The notes under the pieces were generated by a model, which worked only from the letters and a program-made list of their open reading frames with translations, ran no database searches and was not told the origin of the DNA. This document shows, piece by piece, positions 23,700-36,949 of a stretch of 64,000 bases of DNA. Both the position numbers and the translations under genes were made by a program. Source of the stretch: Sipunculus nudus (taxonomy: Eukaryota > Annelida > Sipuncula > Golfingiida > Sipunculidae); NCBI GenBank assembly GCA_026874595.1, contig CM049307.1, positions 20,625,079 through 20,689,078 of the forward strand, given 5' to 3'. Each line of letters starts with the position of its first letter. The stretch's first letter is position 1.

Positions 23700-24030
23700 A
23701 AACTAGGAAGGTCTATGTCTGAGTCTCGTCCCTGTATCTTTATTGCCGGCTAATTCTTATTCAGTTTCCGCCTTGAGACCGTGTATATTAGAATCTTTCC
23801 ATGCAGGTTGCTTCAGCCCGGCTGACTAACAACACTTGTATCGACTGCCAGGGATTTTTCGTCTCGTAATCGCCCAGATTTTGTAACCATCGGGATCATA
23901 GGGTAATTTATATCTCTCTGAACCTATTGATATCTGGCAGATTATCATTGAAACCATGCCTTAGAATTCATATTGGCACTAACTGTATTCAGACTGATCC
24001 CTGGTGAGGACTAAATGGCAGAGTAACGTC
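23700..24030. promoter_or_regulatory. GC-richer non-coding island (candidate enhancer)
   Basis: About 330 bp of balanced-composition, non-repetitive sequence within AT-rich desert, without a sustained ORF. Candidate conserved element by composition only. Confidence 0.3.
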
Positions 24031-26819
24031 TGTTCTGTAGCGGCCCAGCTTCTTTACTGACATATAAACTACTCTTAGCATCGCGACTGAAATATTTGGC
24101 TCGGGCTGTTATATTTAGAATATGATCAAATTGCGTAATTAGGCTGAGACTGGCGAAAACAACAATATGGACAATGTACAGAAAATCACATTACAGTCAA
24201 GACGTTTCATATATCATGAGAACTGTACTTAAGACAAGGTTTTTGCGCCTTCAGAAGAGTTTACAATTTAGTCTCTAAATCTATACTATATATGCTTGAA
24301 AGGATGCATGAATAGTTCCCGTTCTGTCACTTACACTGGTTATCTTTTTTATACAACAGAAATATATTATAACATCGTATATTTTCCATTGTTCAAGTAG
24401 ATCAACGTTTATAAAAAATATCGCCATAGCTTTCGAAATGTAAACTGCATCAATTGATGTGACCATTTTTCTCGGTCTGTTTCGTACAGATTATGATGTT
24501 CTTGGATATGAATATCCAGGGACACAAGATACATAAAACAATTTGGTATTTAGGTCAATAAAGATTGAAGTAGTTTTTTTAGTTATTTCACGTGCAGAAA
24601 TTCCTAACATATGGAACAAAAGTATCGAACAGTGCTCCATTTAAAGTGTTCTTATTTTCAAAATGTTCCACTATTATATCTACTATGTAGACTTTTTTTC
24701 TGCCATGGATCATACAAAATCCAAAGTTACCTTGCCATGTGAATGTATCTCTCTATGTACCAGTCACGTCATCACGACAGGTCGTACAACTCGTCGCACC
24801 ACTTGTCGGGATCGGTCGTGACTAGTCTTATAACCCTGTGCCACGACCTATCGTACGACACGTCGGTACCAGTCTGCGACCGCTCGGTAACTCCGATTGC
24901 TACCGATCACATAAAACCACCTAAAATCATATGTTGTAATTATTTAAAGCCAGCTACTCACCATTTTTCTAAAGAATTATGCTTATGATTTCTTGGTTAC
25001 TCTGCGAACAAATTCATCAATTCTGTTTAATATATATATGCAAGGAAAAATTCTGATAAGGCCTCTGTAACAGATGTAGGAGCTTGTGTGTCTGGAAGCT
25101 ATTAGTAGACAGCACTTTTGACAAACGGCAAAAAACAAAAATAAGCTGAGGTGGTTGGTTGCTGTAAGCAGAAGTTAAAAAAGGTCACTTTTGGATTCTT
25201 TTTGGCGGGTCCCCCACATATTATAAATACGCGAATACAAACAAAATGAACAGCCTGTGTGTGGTGTTGTCGGCTTTTTATATCAAATGTTCACGGGATT
25301 ATCTTTAGTTATTAGAATTCAGGGATCAAAATTGATCCCTTTAAGCCTTCTGGATTCCAGGTTTTATTAGCACAGGACTAGGAACGATCCAGAAGCCAGA
25401 CTTGTCCTCAAAACTTTGGAACATATCTCTGATCATATACAGAGATTTCCCCATATTACCTCTGAAGGTCTGACACCGGGCACAATCACCATCGGAGTCA
25501 ATCGCTATAACCACTGGGCAACTACAAAAGGCATTAAATACATTCTAAATTAAGCTTTGTTTCCTCGCGCGCTTATATGCGTATGTCCAAACAAAAAATA
25601 TTGTTTCCACATGAGCGAACATGCGTCTGTGCGTACACGTTTAAAAATATAGGTGTTTTCATGAACGTATATGCGTAATTTGACAGACGTACAAACTAGT
25701 ATTTGTACATTGTACTTAGTATAGGTCTTCCACAAAAGGATGGGGACGTCATTTTACTTTGAACCCCTGAGTTAAAGCAGACCCAGAAGCGTTTTTCATG
25801 CATATATACGTACGTACGTGTATACACTGACGGAGGCATTCCAGTAACAAAATCATATATGAGCCGTTTTTTCACGCATATACCCATATACGTGCACAAA
25901 GAAACAAAGTTTCATATTCGTAGATTAATCACTGGATTCATTATCTTATACGTATACATTTTTTCATAGATATTCTTTTTTTACTTTCTTCCTTGTTGAA
26001 ATTATCGGGGTACTTGTTGTTAGGTTTCACAACTCTTTTATGCTTTTGACTATTTATATTTTTTTCATATTTAACAGGTTACGTATATACTGTTTGCATG
26101 TTTGTTTCAGGCTCGTCCTAATAAAACATTATAGTGGTTGTCCATAGAATGTTTTATAAACGTGGTCTTCTAGAATTCATTTTTGGCATGTTTTAACCAT
26201 TCATCGTATTTGGTGTCTAAAACACTGAAAAAAATAGTGCTGACGCCTTGAGGGGAAATTTGGTATTAGTATAGATTTGGATATAATCCGCATAAATATA
26301 ATAAAATGCACATTGACAGAAGTAAACCCTCCACGGTGTCTATCTTCAGTTACATCGGCAAAGTTTAAATGTATAGTTGAAGTCTGTTTACTCTTGTTCG
26401 TGTGTCGCATTGATGTCCACGTTATGTTTCATAAACTTCACATTGAAATTCGATGTAATTTGATGTGTGTGACTAAAGAACAGTTTATAAAATTTGGTCA
26501 AGGTTCGATTATGTGCTGATCTTGATACTTATCCAAGCAAATATGCCTTTTTCTGCCTGTTTTCTCCATATTTCCTACGGTTCTTCAACCAGATGAAACT
26601 GGATGTAGAGTCAGTGCTTTCTGATTGTTTTCTATTTATATTTGTAAAACAATGATGGTTTACACTAAACACTGAAACACTTTAAAAGGCTCAAAATAAA
26701 ATAAAAAAAAAATCATTATCAGACCTTTTTTTAGGGTGGGACATCAACCAGCTCCAGTTTTTAGTTAGCAGGCCCTTTTTCTGAACTTTATAAACTATTA
26801 CTGGACTTTAGTAGACTGG
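24031..26819. other. Gene-free stretch
   Basis: AT-rich. Contains a CpG-rich patch (24760-24910) and a zone of TATGCGTA/ACGTACGT-like motifs (25560-25890). No exon recognised. Confidence 0.5.
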
Positions 26820-27480
26820 ATACTTGTTTTCTTCCAGAGTATCACATGGCAGAGATCCGGTGTTTCTGTGACAGCTCAGGTTTCCATTAAAAACCGTTAA
26901 CCAAAGAAACAGGATTTCGACCAGCTTGACTTGAAACCAAGACGGAGACGGCCGGTCAGACGAAGATCAAGGGGAGACACAGCTCGCCTATCACATTTAC
27001 AGTCTAACTCATTCAATTATCCGCAACATGCATTTTTCATTGGCGTCAGATCGAATCCTAGCACGGTTTGGGTGCAGGTATCGGGTTAGATGGCGCCGGG
27101 TTTCAACCGTCTCTGATCATACAGCCTTATTCAACACGACACTAAGTCATTGACACCTACCTCTTTTGTATCTTAAACTTCCCCTGTCAGCCATATCGGA
27201 CTAAAAACAGCTTCTTTTGTATCCACCACATTGACAGAGTGTGACAAATTAATCAGGCCTAGCCCCCTTAATGTAATTTACACCAAAGCTAATACATCAC
27301 CACGCCTGCAACAGCTATTCCTGTCTTTATGTCTCTCTGGACCTCTCCTTGTTGACTCAATCCACCTGTAATTAATCGAAATCATATATTTATTCAGGAC
27401 AGGTAAATGAAATGAAGCTCAGGGTAGAGCGGGATCAATATGTGTTTGGCCAATTAGTATTATACCCTAAAGACGACAGG
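26820..27480. promoter_or_regulatory. GC-richer non-coding island
   Basis: About 660 bp of complex sequence; all frames are broken by stops. Composition contrasts with the AT-rich flanks. Confidence 0.3.
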
Positions 27481-29239
27481 AAGGACATCATGTGTAGGTA
27501 ACTTAAGACATTGCTTGACATCTACATATTTAATTCATACAACATCGAAAATTTATCTGTCCTGGTTTTCTTTGTGTGTATTCGTAAAATAACAAAGCGT
27601 TAAATACCGTATAACCTCGTTTATTCGCCGCTGCAAAGTGAAGTCTATTTTTTTGTTGGCGCATGATCAGGGGTATCAACATATTATCTGAAGACCCTTT
27701 TTTAACACATAGAATATGAGCTAGAAAAGATAATCCATATATTTATAAACATCTATATTATAACTGACGATGATCACACGTGACCTTCATCACGCACCTC
27801 TATATCCTGAGATATTTCACTTTATTTTTCTCAGGAGCGATTGAGGAGCCCTGCATCAAACTATACGCCAGGCCATTCAAGATATAATTGAAGTACACTG
27901 CTACTTGGGCACAACTCTACATCTAAAGCCTGCCATCATATTATTGGGAAAATGACACTATTAAAATGTGCCTTATTAAAATATAAAAAAATAATCTGAG
28001 GTTTTGGTCTCTTTTGAATGACTTAATAACTAAATTCTTATATACGTGCACAACATTTTGAATACAATAAAGCCAAAATGACCACTCATTTTAGTACTAG
28101 TTACGCATTTGGATATTGTCTTTTACAGGTCAAATATAAAAAAAAAATTAAACAACGCGGTTAATTTACGCGGTTGAGATTATGCATGCTAAATACATAT
28201 TTATAAAAGCAAACCATTTTTTTAATACCGCTTGGCATAATGACTAGAGCCATCCCAAGGCTAGCCAAAGTGTAAAATAATCTATTTTATCCTTAGACTC
28301 TTTGACCCCAGGTTATGGACACCCATTAATGTTGTACCATGTCGACTCCCCCGTGGAAAATCCGTCCCGCACAAACCCAGCTGGAGACAAGCGGACGTGT
28401 TCAAACGCAAACACAGGTTATTCGGTATACCCATATGTATAATGGTTGGGCTATTAACCGAGTAGGCAGACAGGATAGAAAATATCTTTTCACTAAATGT
28501 ATTATTGTTGCTTAATGAATAGACGGAAATAATAGGACATATTTCATGTCACAATTGATACTATAATTAATGGATTCGCCTCGGAAATGTTTTGGACTTG
28601 ATGTAATAGGAGCGAAGCAAAGTATTTCCTAAGGGGGCATTTTCTAAATTTCCAGATAAGCCTTTAGAATTTCGAGATTTATTGCAGAAACAACTCCAAC
28701 TGAATGTATAAAGGAGGTTAACTCGGCCAATGGTCGACCTATCTAGCAACGTGTACCTAATGATCTGTCCCAGCACAAGAACGGGTAACATGGTAGGACA
28801 TACCATTAATAACTCTGCATTGTTTATAAGAATGATTTTGTAATTGCCAGGTATCGTGGCCAATATTTGTATAAAGCTGAAGGTAGACCGATTCCTAGAA
28901 GTAAAATGTAGTTTTGCGAGTGATGTCTAAGCACTATTCGAGGTTACTGTGAACCTCAACAAACAACCCAGAAAAGGAATGGATAGATGGACTTTTGTTA
29001 TATAAGAATATCAAGTATTATGACATTTTGTGTTTATAAGGTATTTATATAAATACAAATTGATAAAACATATTATTCGTGTTTCAATTAAGAATTTATT
29101 AACGATCACCTGTATACTTCCATCAGTTACTTTATTGTCAATTCATGTTTATATAACGCCGAGAAGGGGAACTCATGACAAGACGTTTAAAGGCGGAAAT
29201 GTATATATATAAATATATATATCATAAGGATGTACCTAT
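27481..29239. other. Gene-free stretch
   Basis: AT-rich. The longest frame (28567-28863, minus) has no recognisable protein character. Confidence 0.5.
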
Positions 29240-29639
29240 AAGGGCGACGAACATCTGACCGCGCGCTATAAACAACGGCATGTGAGAACACTCCAGTTTG
29301 GAATAAAAAATCACCTGGCAAAAATGGTGATTCACGCCAATCTGATGCTGGTCTGACTGATTGCTAATGGTTAAGCTTGAAAATTAAATTCAAATTACTT
29401 AATTAAATCTCAATTAAAAGCTTGCATGCGGTATGCGTGTTGTCTGTAAACCACTTCATTAAAATCTAGGCTGTAATTGTTAATTTCATGAAAAAAGCTT
29501 ACCAGATTCATATCAGTAATGCTATATTCATGAGTCACGGGTCAAGTACTTTTATAATCTATGGTTGAAATGGCTTTTGGCATTTCTGCGAGCAACAAAA
29601 ACATCTGGTTAAAGGCGTGCGGAGAAACTGGCACCGAAA

Positions 29640-30480
29640 TTTATTGATAAAAGCTGGTTGTGGCGGTGGATAGGTTGTCAGTTTCAGCTGAAACCAACAA
29701 GCAAACATGCCAAGCTTGTCATCAAGCTAACACGGGCCCCCAAGCTAGCTATATTGATCGCCGGCACCCCTCTTATTTTATTAGTAGCATTATCTTCCAT
29801 ATTTTATTAGGCTCATTAACTCTGTACGAACAGGGACCGGTAAAGCGAGCAAACAGCGCCGCTGGGAGCTCGGGCGTGAAACATGCCGGACTGAGTCCAT
29901 GCTCTCTCAGTAAGGCATTGCTGATGTGTTCGGGGGGCGCCTCGGCTGATTTTCGGAAATAGCTCCTTATTTGGCGTTCAATTATGGCGCTGCCTCCTTA
30001 TGAAAGCATTTCTATTATATTTAATTTACACTCAATACGAAGTCTACTCCGCGTCGATCCAGCAGACATTACCCTGTCTTGCCCCTCCGCCATCACGCTC
30101 CTCGACTTCCGAGGCGAGGAAGCGCTAACGGTAAATTTAGAAAACAGTCTCGCTCGCTGAAAAGACTTGTGTACTTTGCTTCGGGCGCGTTTTACGACGG
30201 GAAACGTCTTAGAAACATTCTTCTAGGAAGCCAAATATTTGCAAGCAAATATACGAGAGCACTTTGGCCCATCCTTCTCACGGGTGATAAGACGCTGAAG
30301 AGCTCCGTACATCCAAAGATGTTGCCATCTCTCTTAAACTCTTCACTAAAACCATTGATCAAATATAACTTGTTGTGTCTACGCTCGTCAAGGTAAAATG
30401 ACTTCCGTGAGGACCGCGACTCCTCCGCTATTCAGATATTAGCGGCTTTTGATTCATCCATTAGCCCGTATGACCTATTT
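29640..30480. promoter_or_regulatory. GC-richer non-coding island, the largest in the desert
   Basis: About 840 bp including GCGCC-rich and CTCCGCC-rich segments. Frames of about 100 codons at 29660-29962 and 30079-30396 show no domain, no good splice context and no bias, so I read it as a cluster of non-coding elements. Confidence 0.35.
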
Positions 30481-31269
30481 TTCTAAACGTTAATTCTACC
30501 TACGGTCGGCTTTTGAAATGTCATTAACGGTGTTGATTGTGCTGTCCCTTTATTCACTTTGATCAAAGTGGAGTGACACATTAAAAATCATCTCAAGATC
30601 TTTCCGATGTTATCCGTGTTCTCCACTTAAAGTCAATAATTTTCCGGCTCTGTCTTTTACTGGAGATGCGCGACACTATTTGACAACTTCTATACTGGAC
30701 ATTGAAACATAAATTTCTTGAGTGGTGTATCAACAAATATCACGTTAAACCACTGATTCCGTAGCTTTGATCATGACATCTTTTCGACTGTTTCAGACTC
30801 GGGCAGCTCGCCATAGTATACACCTTATTTAATACACGCCTAATAACACATCCGCCGGACTGGAAATGTCTTCCAATAAAACGTAATGGATGAATCAGCA
30901 CTTTGATTGCTTTGTCCATAGCAGATATTCTACAATTACCATTGTATTTTTTATACAATTGCAATGTTAAAGTACACACATATTTCATCACATTATTATT
31001 ATTATCATTATTATTATATAAATATTAACTACATCTCTTTTACGCTATCCTTGTCTGAACCCCTGTTATGCATGCTGATAAAGTAATGATAAAAACAAAC
31101 TTATGGTTGACTTGTCCCTCGGCATCAGTAATTATAAGATAAAAGTGGTGCACGTGCGAGTTAATAGGTTACTTTACAGACCCGTTATCTTCAAACATAT
31201 GGGAGTTCTTTCTTGTACCGGATTTAAATGCTTGATTCTTCCATAAATCAGTAATTTTGGTCGCGTATT

Positions 31270-32260
31270 AAGTGATCAAGTTACCATCGCTGATTTTAAA
31301 GTTTTTACGTGTAGCTTTACATGGGGATATAATCCGTGACGTTTTGCGTTCTATCTCTCTGTCTGTCCGTGCCTCAGCTCACGCGCTATCAGAGGTCGTT
31401 ATGACGACCATGACACACACGGCTGTGCAAATAACCGTCTCTTTGGTCCATGGACGATCTACAGAAATCTACTGTGACAGAGGACCGTCTTATCCTAGTG
31501 GCCGGCCCCCCGCGAGCTAGGTGGGGCATGCCAATGACGGCCTGGGCTTGCAAAGCCCTCACTCAGAGAGAGTATTAGCCGACTAACTCGCCCTATTAGT
31601 ATGTATGAGTTACATTGCTGTCATGTAAAATAGCCACTTAATAACAGATCTTGTTATTGTGCCACAATCCATGCTATTAACTTATCCATAAAATCATACA
31701 GTTGATTTGTTACTAATTAATCTCTGTAATTGTTATTTGAACTGACACTCCTAAATCAATGGCAATTTCCAGCCGGCTCCGCTGGGGATGAAATCCTAAT
31801 AGAAAACAACTCATCACTATGCGGGGAATTCATTTCTGAAATCTATTCGGCCGGCACACGGGGACTGCGAAATGAACAAGATAGCATCGCTCGCGGCCTG
31901 CATTCCTCGCCCCTTGTCACTTTCCCTGGCCCGGCCATCTGTGGGCCTAATTCTAGGAACCCGCTTCGGCAGATTGCTCGTTTCAGAGTGTTCCAAGAAA
32001 GGAAATTCTAGGCAGAAATTATTCGAGCTCAGGGGATTAAGCGACAGAAGCGATCGCAGTATAAAGAAGAGGAAGCCTCTTTTACTGTTTGTTGTATAAT
32101 CTGTTGTTGAATTAGCCGGCAGGGGGTAGTAGAAATTTTATACGAACTGGGTGACTGCGCCAGGAGCCAGGAAACAGCCTCGGGTTGAAATATGATGAAA
32201 CGTCGAATGAATTTAATATGACTCCTTGCTGTCATCACTCTGTATAACAATAACCATATA
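31270..32260. promoter_or_regulatory. GC-richer non-coding island
   Basis: Two dense patches (about 31330-31570 and 31740-32200) separated by AT-rich sequence. No ORF with protein character. Confidence 0.33.
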
Positions 32261-32463
32261 GAGCAGCTTTTCTGTTCATATATCGCTCACTTTACGTCTC
32301 ACTTACGTCTTGCACAATTGTTCTCTATTAACTTTTATTATATATTATCAATTATCAATAATATATTATAAAATTATATTGACGACATCTTTAAATATAT
32401 TAGGTGCAGCATAACATATGCGATAAGCGTGAAAATAACACTGGGTTGATGTTTAACCTGTTG

Positions 32464-32511
32464 AAATCATAGACTGACATATTGTATTTATGTCTGATTA
32501 ATAATATTAAT

Positions 32512-32551
<40 letters not shown>

Positions 32552-32556
32552 TTTAC

Positions 32557-32597
<41 letters not shown>

Positions 32598-32645
32598 TAT
32601 AAATATTCTTAATCAGACATAAAAACAATTTGTCAGTCTATGATA
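32464..32645. repeat. Long foldback: unique arms capped by (AAT)n/(ATT)n
   Basis: Left arm ATCATAGACTGACATATTGT, then ATTTATGTCTGATTA. The right arm in reverse is ATCATAGACTGACAAATTGT, then TTTTATGTCTGATTA. Between them, TAATAT/(AAT)n pairs with (ATT)n, so nearly the whole 180 bp can fold into one hairpin. No transposon family recognised. Confidence 0.9.
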
Positions 32646-33929
32646 TTCGTGTTAATGATAATATCATAATATATCATCATCAGTACCATCCCTTGTCTGT
32701 TCTAAGCATGAAACACTATCCTGATACATATTAACCTGCTGGTTTTGAAAGTGAGGCCTCCGCGAGATAACACGTGAATTGCGTGACTGTTTCACGCGGG
32801 TTCGATCCCATGGCACACTCATTCATCCTCAGGTATATGTTCTCCTATACATACAGGAGAACCAGGACGTGGTGCTGAAGTTAACACCGTCCACGAGAAA
32901 TTCACGTCCGGGTCGAAGGTCACGATGCTCGTGTATATAGCAGTCGAACGTTTGGCTCGTATTTAAGAAATATCTGATTCGATAACGCGATCGGTCTTTC
33001 AATAATTATTTCTCCCGCAACGTTTAAGAATCTTTTAAATTGTATGATAATACGATAACTGGAAACTTTATATAAATATAACGTATATAAATCAAGTTTT
33101 TGTGTTTGGCAAGTTTATGTTTTTATGTATGTTAATAATATGTATATATACATATTTATATCTGCACAAAATACACAATATCCAATGAAGAAAACATAAA
33201 TTAAGTTGTAGTATATAAAGAATTAAAATAATTCGTGTATCGTGTATAGCCGGCTTCCCGTTTTAAAGTTTGATTTTTTTAATCGACTGGAAAAAAAACC
33301 TGTAAATAACTTTGTATAGTCTCGCGGAATATAACACATCTGCCGATTTTCACTATTTTTCTAGCCATTTTTCATCCGTTTCGTCTCCTTGAATACTAAT
33401 GTCGTGAATAATGAAAGAGGGAATAGAAGGCGACAACCTTACTGAAATCGGCCGAATTTATTTGGTTCTGTCATCACATCTACTGAATCCTCCGGAACGA
33501 TAAAATTTCCATTGACATTGACATGGTCACATGTTTTTGCAACCAATTTTTCCGCTAGAAACTTAAAAATACTTGTGTAATGTAGGCTAATATATGAATG
33601 GAAAACTCTGATAATCACTTCGAAAGGAAACCACATGAATTGCGTACAATTCGAAAGTAAAGTTATATTTAAAATGAAACTATGGACGTGCATATTGCCA
33701 GGCTCGAATAGTATTCCGTCATTGTGAGATATCGGATAGAAATATTTATCGTATAATAATTATCGTCAACACCAATTGGTAATCTCTGGTGGAATGAAAT
33801 ATAAAAATCGTGTATAGTTCTCGAATAATTCAATATTATACAGGGTATATATGTTCCGTTTTTATATATAAGGATCGCTTTTTTATATTTGTAGCAGTAT
33901 AATTATGAAACTATTAGGTGTGAATGCGT
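32646..33929. other. Gene-free stretch
   Basis: AT-rich. GCGGGTTCGATCCCATGG near 32797 resembles a tRNA B-box, but no tRNA can be folded around it. Confidence 0.45.
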
Positions 33930-34450
33930 GTTGTTAAGGAAAATGCCAAACCAACAATTAGCGCGACATCTGCCATTGTCCGAGGAACTGGCGATGACAC
34001 AGTTGACTGAGCACACATCGGGCGTCTCGGTTAATGGATAGGTTTCTGGTAGCGGCATGAACACACCTCTGAGTTGCAATCAAACGCCAATTAAAAGAGC
34101 AGCTAAATTGTTTATCCCATTGCCGGGCGGTGGCGAGAGTAATGGCGGTACATTCCTACAAATATTAGTTCAGGGTTGGTTAACCGTGCCTTTGTGGTAG
34201 TCGACCTGCCGGCGTGGTCTCGATCAATACGAGAATCTCGTGAGACGGAGCGTCTTGGCTGTAGCTCCTGGATAAACTTCGCGGAGAGAAAACCAGGAAA
34301 CAGCGAGCAAACACACCGATTTTCCTGAAAGAAGTAGGGTTATTATTACAGTTTGCATAGGCTTGTTACAGGGTTTAAGGGGCTCATAATGGCCTTGATA
34401 CAATGTGTCCGCAGATAACGGCATCGAACGCTCTGCTAAAACCGTGAGAA
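33930..34450. promoter_or_regulatory. GC-richer non-coding island
   Basis: About 520 bp with TAAT-core motifs (for example AACGCCAATTAAAAG near 34084) amid GC-richer sequence. Candidate regulatory element by composition. Confidence 0.3.
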
Positions 34451-34991
34451 CATGATTCGATTCTCAGTAGTCGGACCCCTGCTTCTATAGGTGTCAGTCT
34501 GTACACGAGACTCACATTTTGTTTCCGAAGATAATTGACTGTTCACAAAGGATGCGCTTTCTTCTGTTAGTCTTGATGGCAAAAGAACAAAATGGCCTCG
34601 TACCATGTCTGATAGATTTTAATAGGCGCATGCGCAGTACCCCGAGCCCTGATGGGAAAAGTAAACGCACTTGTTATAAGATAAACTATGAATTCAGCAC
34701 GACATTGTTCATTTGACTTTAATAACAATTATGATATAAATTTTTGATTAGCAGTTAGAATTTAATTTATTTCAAATTGATAAAATTATTCAATTATTTG
34801 ATTTACATTACATATAATTATTTTTTTTTCTCTTGAGTATGAAAGTTTGATTTAATTCAATTAAAATAACTTAATACTTTTCATAGAATATAATATTAAT
34901 AATAAATAATACTGATATTTCACTTTGTTTACAAATATGCATGAAAATAATCTAAAAACTTGGTTTCATTTTATACATAAAACGTCATATG

Positions 34992-34992
<1 letters not shown>

Positions 34993-35051
<59 letters not shown>
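34993..35051. repeat. (TA)n microsatellite
   Basis: About 58 bp of perfect TA. Confidence 0.97.
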
Positions 35052-35054
<3 letters not shown>

Positions 35055-36280
35055 AATTATAATATGATAAGGTCATTTGCTATCAGCTAGCATGCTCAAG
35101 GATACTGGTCCAATACAGGATAGAAACAGTTCGATTATTCGATGAGTCTGATAACAATTAACTTAATGTGACCATTCTTTTTTTAGTGCATTGTCTGTCC
35201 TCCCCCCCCTTTCCCCCGCCCCATATGTCGTTGTTTTCTTTGGTCGCCACCGGGTGGCGTTGTGGAACTCCGCATGTCAGCATAACTTTCTCCCTATGCA
35301 TGCCCTGTGCCATAACATTAATATTTCGAAGTGAATTTTTATATGCATGGACAGCAAGTTGGATCTTTCGAATTGCTGGTAGTGGTACTTATGTTCATAA
35401 ATATTTTGTCTAATAATTAACTTTCCATGCTTGTACGTATACATACTTTGAAATATTATGTTACTTCTAAAGGTGATATCTAGTGATAATTAAATCAGAA
35501 GCAAACAAGTTGTGCCACAAAGCTATTTATTTTACTTTTAACCAGAAAACTTTCGTGTTTCACTCAGTTCACTTGTAACACGTTTCAGTAATCTTACGTT
35601 AAGGAAAACATGAATTACATAATTTTCTCGCATCTGGGTTTGGAATGGATGATGCATATCATAATAAAAAGCTTTGCAGAGAAATAAATATTGTTATGAT
35701 AAATAACAAATTCTTATTGTATCTATAATTAGGAGGTATACACAAAAACAACAGATACTAAAGGTCATAATTGATTCTATTATTGTAAGTACAATATTTG
35801 TCTATTTGTCTTTTTGTAAAACATACCATTTATCAAACATTTTTTTGGCAAATTAACATTTATTTTTTTTAGCAGAATTTATCTTTAAATAGTACATAAT
35901 TTCATTTCAAATTAAGAAGATGAATATATACATATATAAATATGAAATTATTGTTTCTTTTATAGATTGTATAATATGTTGTCTTCGTTTAAATATCGTT
36001 TCATCGTTTCTTTAAATAATCATGAGTGAGTTTTTAATCTGATTACATTGCCCATTAGTATACGAAAAAAAAATTTGCTTTTAATGATAATTCAAGCTGA
36101 CCCACTGCATGTGATCACTTTAACGACATTAATTATTCAACTAGAGTGGTCACATATATATGTGTGCATGTATTTGCGTGTGTGTGATATCTAAACCAGA
36201 ATATAAGCCCCTCTTAATTACTAAATGCTGTACCAAGCCCACTGCTATATATATAACATAAACATTGTATATAAAATGTA
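35052..36280. other. Gene-free stretch
   Basis: AT-rich, with a pyrimidine-rich tract of C runs near 35202-35223. No exon recognised. Confidence 0.5.

Positions 36281-36337
<57 letters not shown>
36281..36337. repeat. (TA)n microsatellite
   Basis: About 57 bp of near-perfect TA with one break at the left. Confidence 0.97.
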
Positions 36338-36339
<2 letters not shown>

Positions 36340-36949
36340 CAGTGTTATATTTACGTCTCCTAACATCGAATAAATTTTCGCTAACTCCGTTCAGGGCGTG
36401 TGTTACAAAAGAGTTTAAAGTGTAAAAGTGAAATAAACACATACCAAAACAAAAACTGACAGTTTTGTTGTGCATTGAGTTTACCTAATACTTAAATGTT
36501 AACAATAGTACTTTAAACTGATGTTTGTAAAATAAAGTGTACATAGAAAAAGTCAATTATTTATGATGCCTCAATAATGCTCAGATCTTGTAAATATCTA
36601 ATAAATCATTCCCCCAAAAAATATTAACTGTATTCATTCCACAAAATGAATGCGAACAATTTTACACACACACACATACACCAATATATCGAAATTTTAT
36701 TGGTTAAAACAATTATAGCTGTGTAGAACGGGACCGACATATACGTCAAAAGAAAATATTTCCTGTATATCACGTATAATATAACCCCGGGATAAAATGT
36801 AAAGAGACACTGAAAACCTTTCATGTTTACAGATAAGTTGAAGAAAATGGAGATTTTCTTTTTCTTTTTTTTATTAATTTACAGAGATAATAATTCGCAA
36901 TCAACGGATGCTGTTTTTTAAATATCATTTTCGTACATTTCATTACCTT

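Noticed and set aside
29660-30396. Two plus-strand frames of about 100 codons
   Set aside because: No domain, no splice or start context, and overlapping frames on both strands; openness is explained by locally higher GC.
32780-32830. tRNA gene suggested by GGGTTCGATCCC
   Set aside because: No acceptor stem, anticodon arm or A-box can be fitted around the B-box-like motif.
34078-34089. CAATCAAACGCC shared with the UNCX promoter (59877-59888)
   Set aside because: Shared 12-mers between two places in 64 kb are expected by chance many times over.
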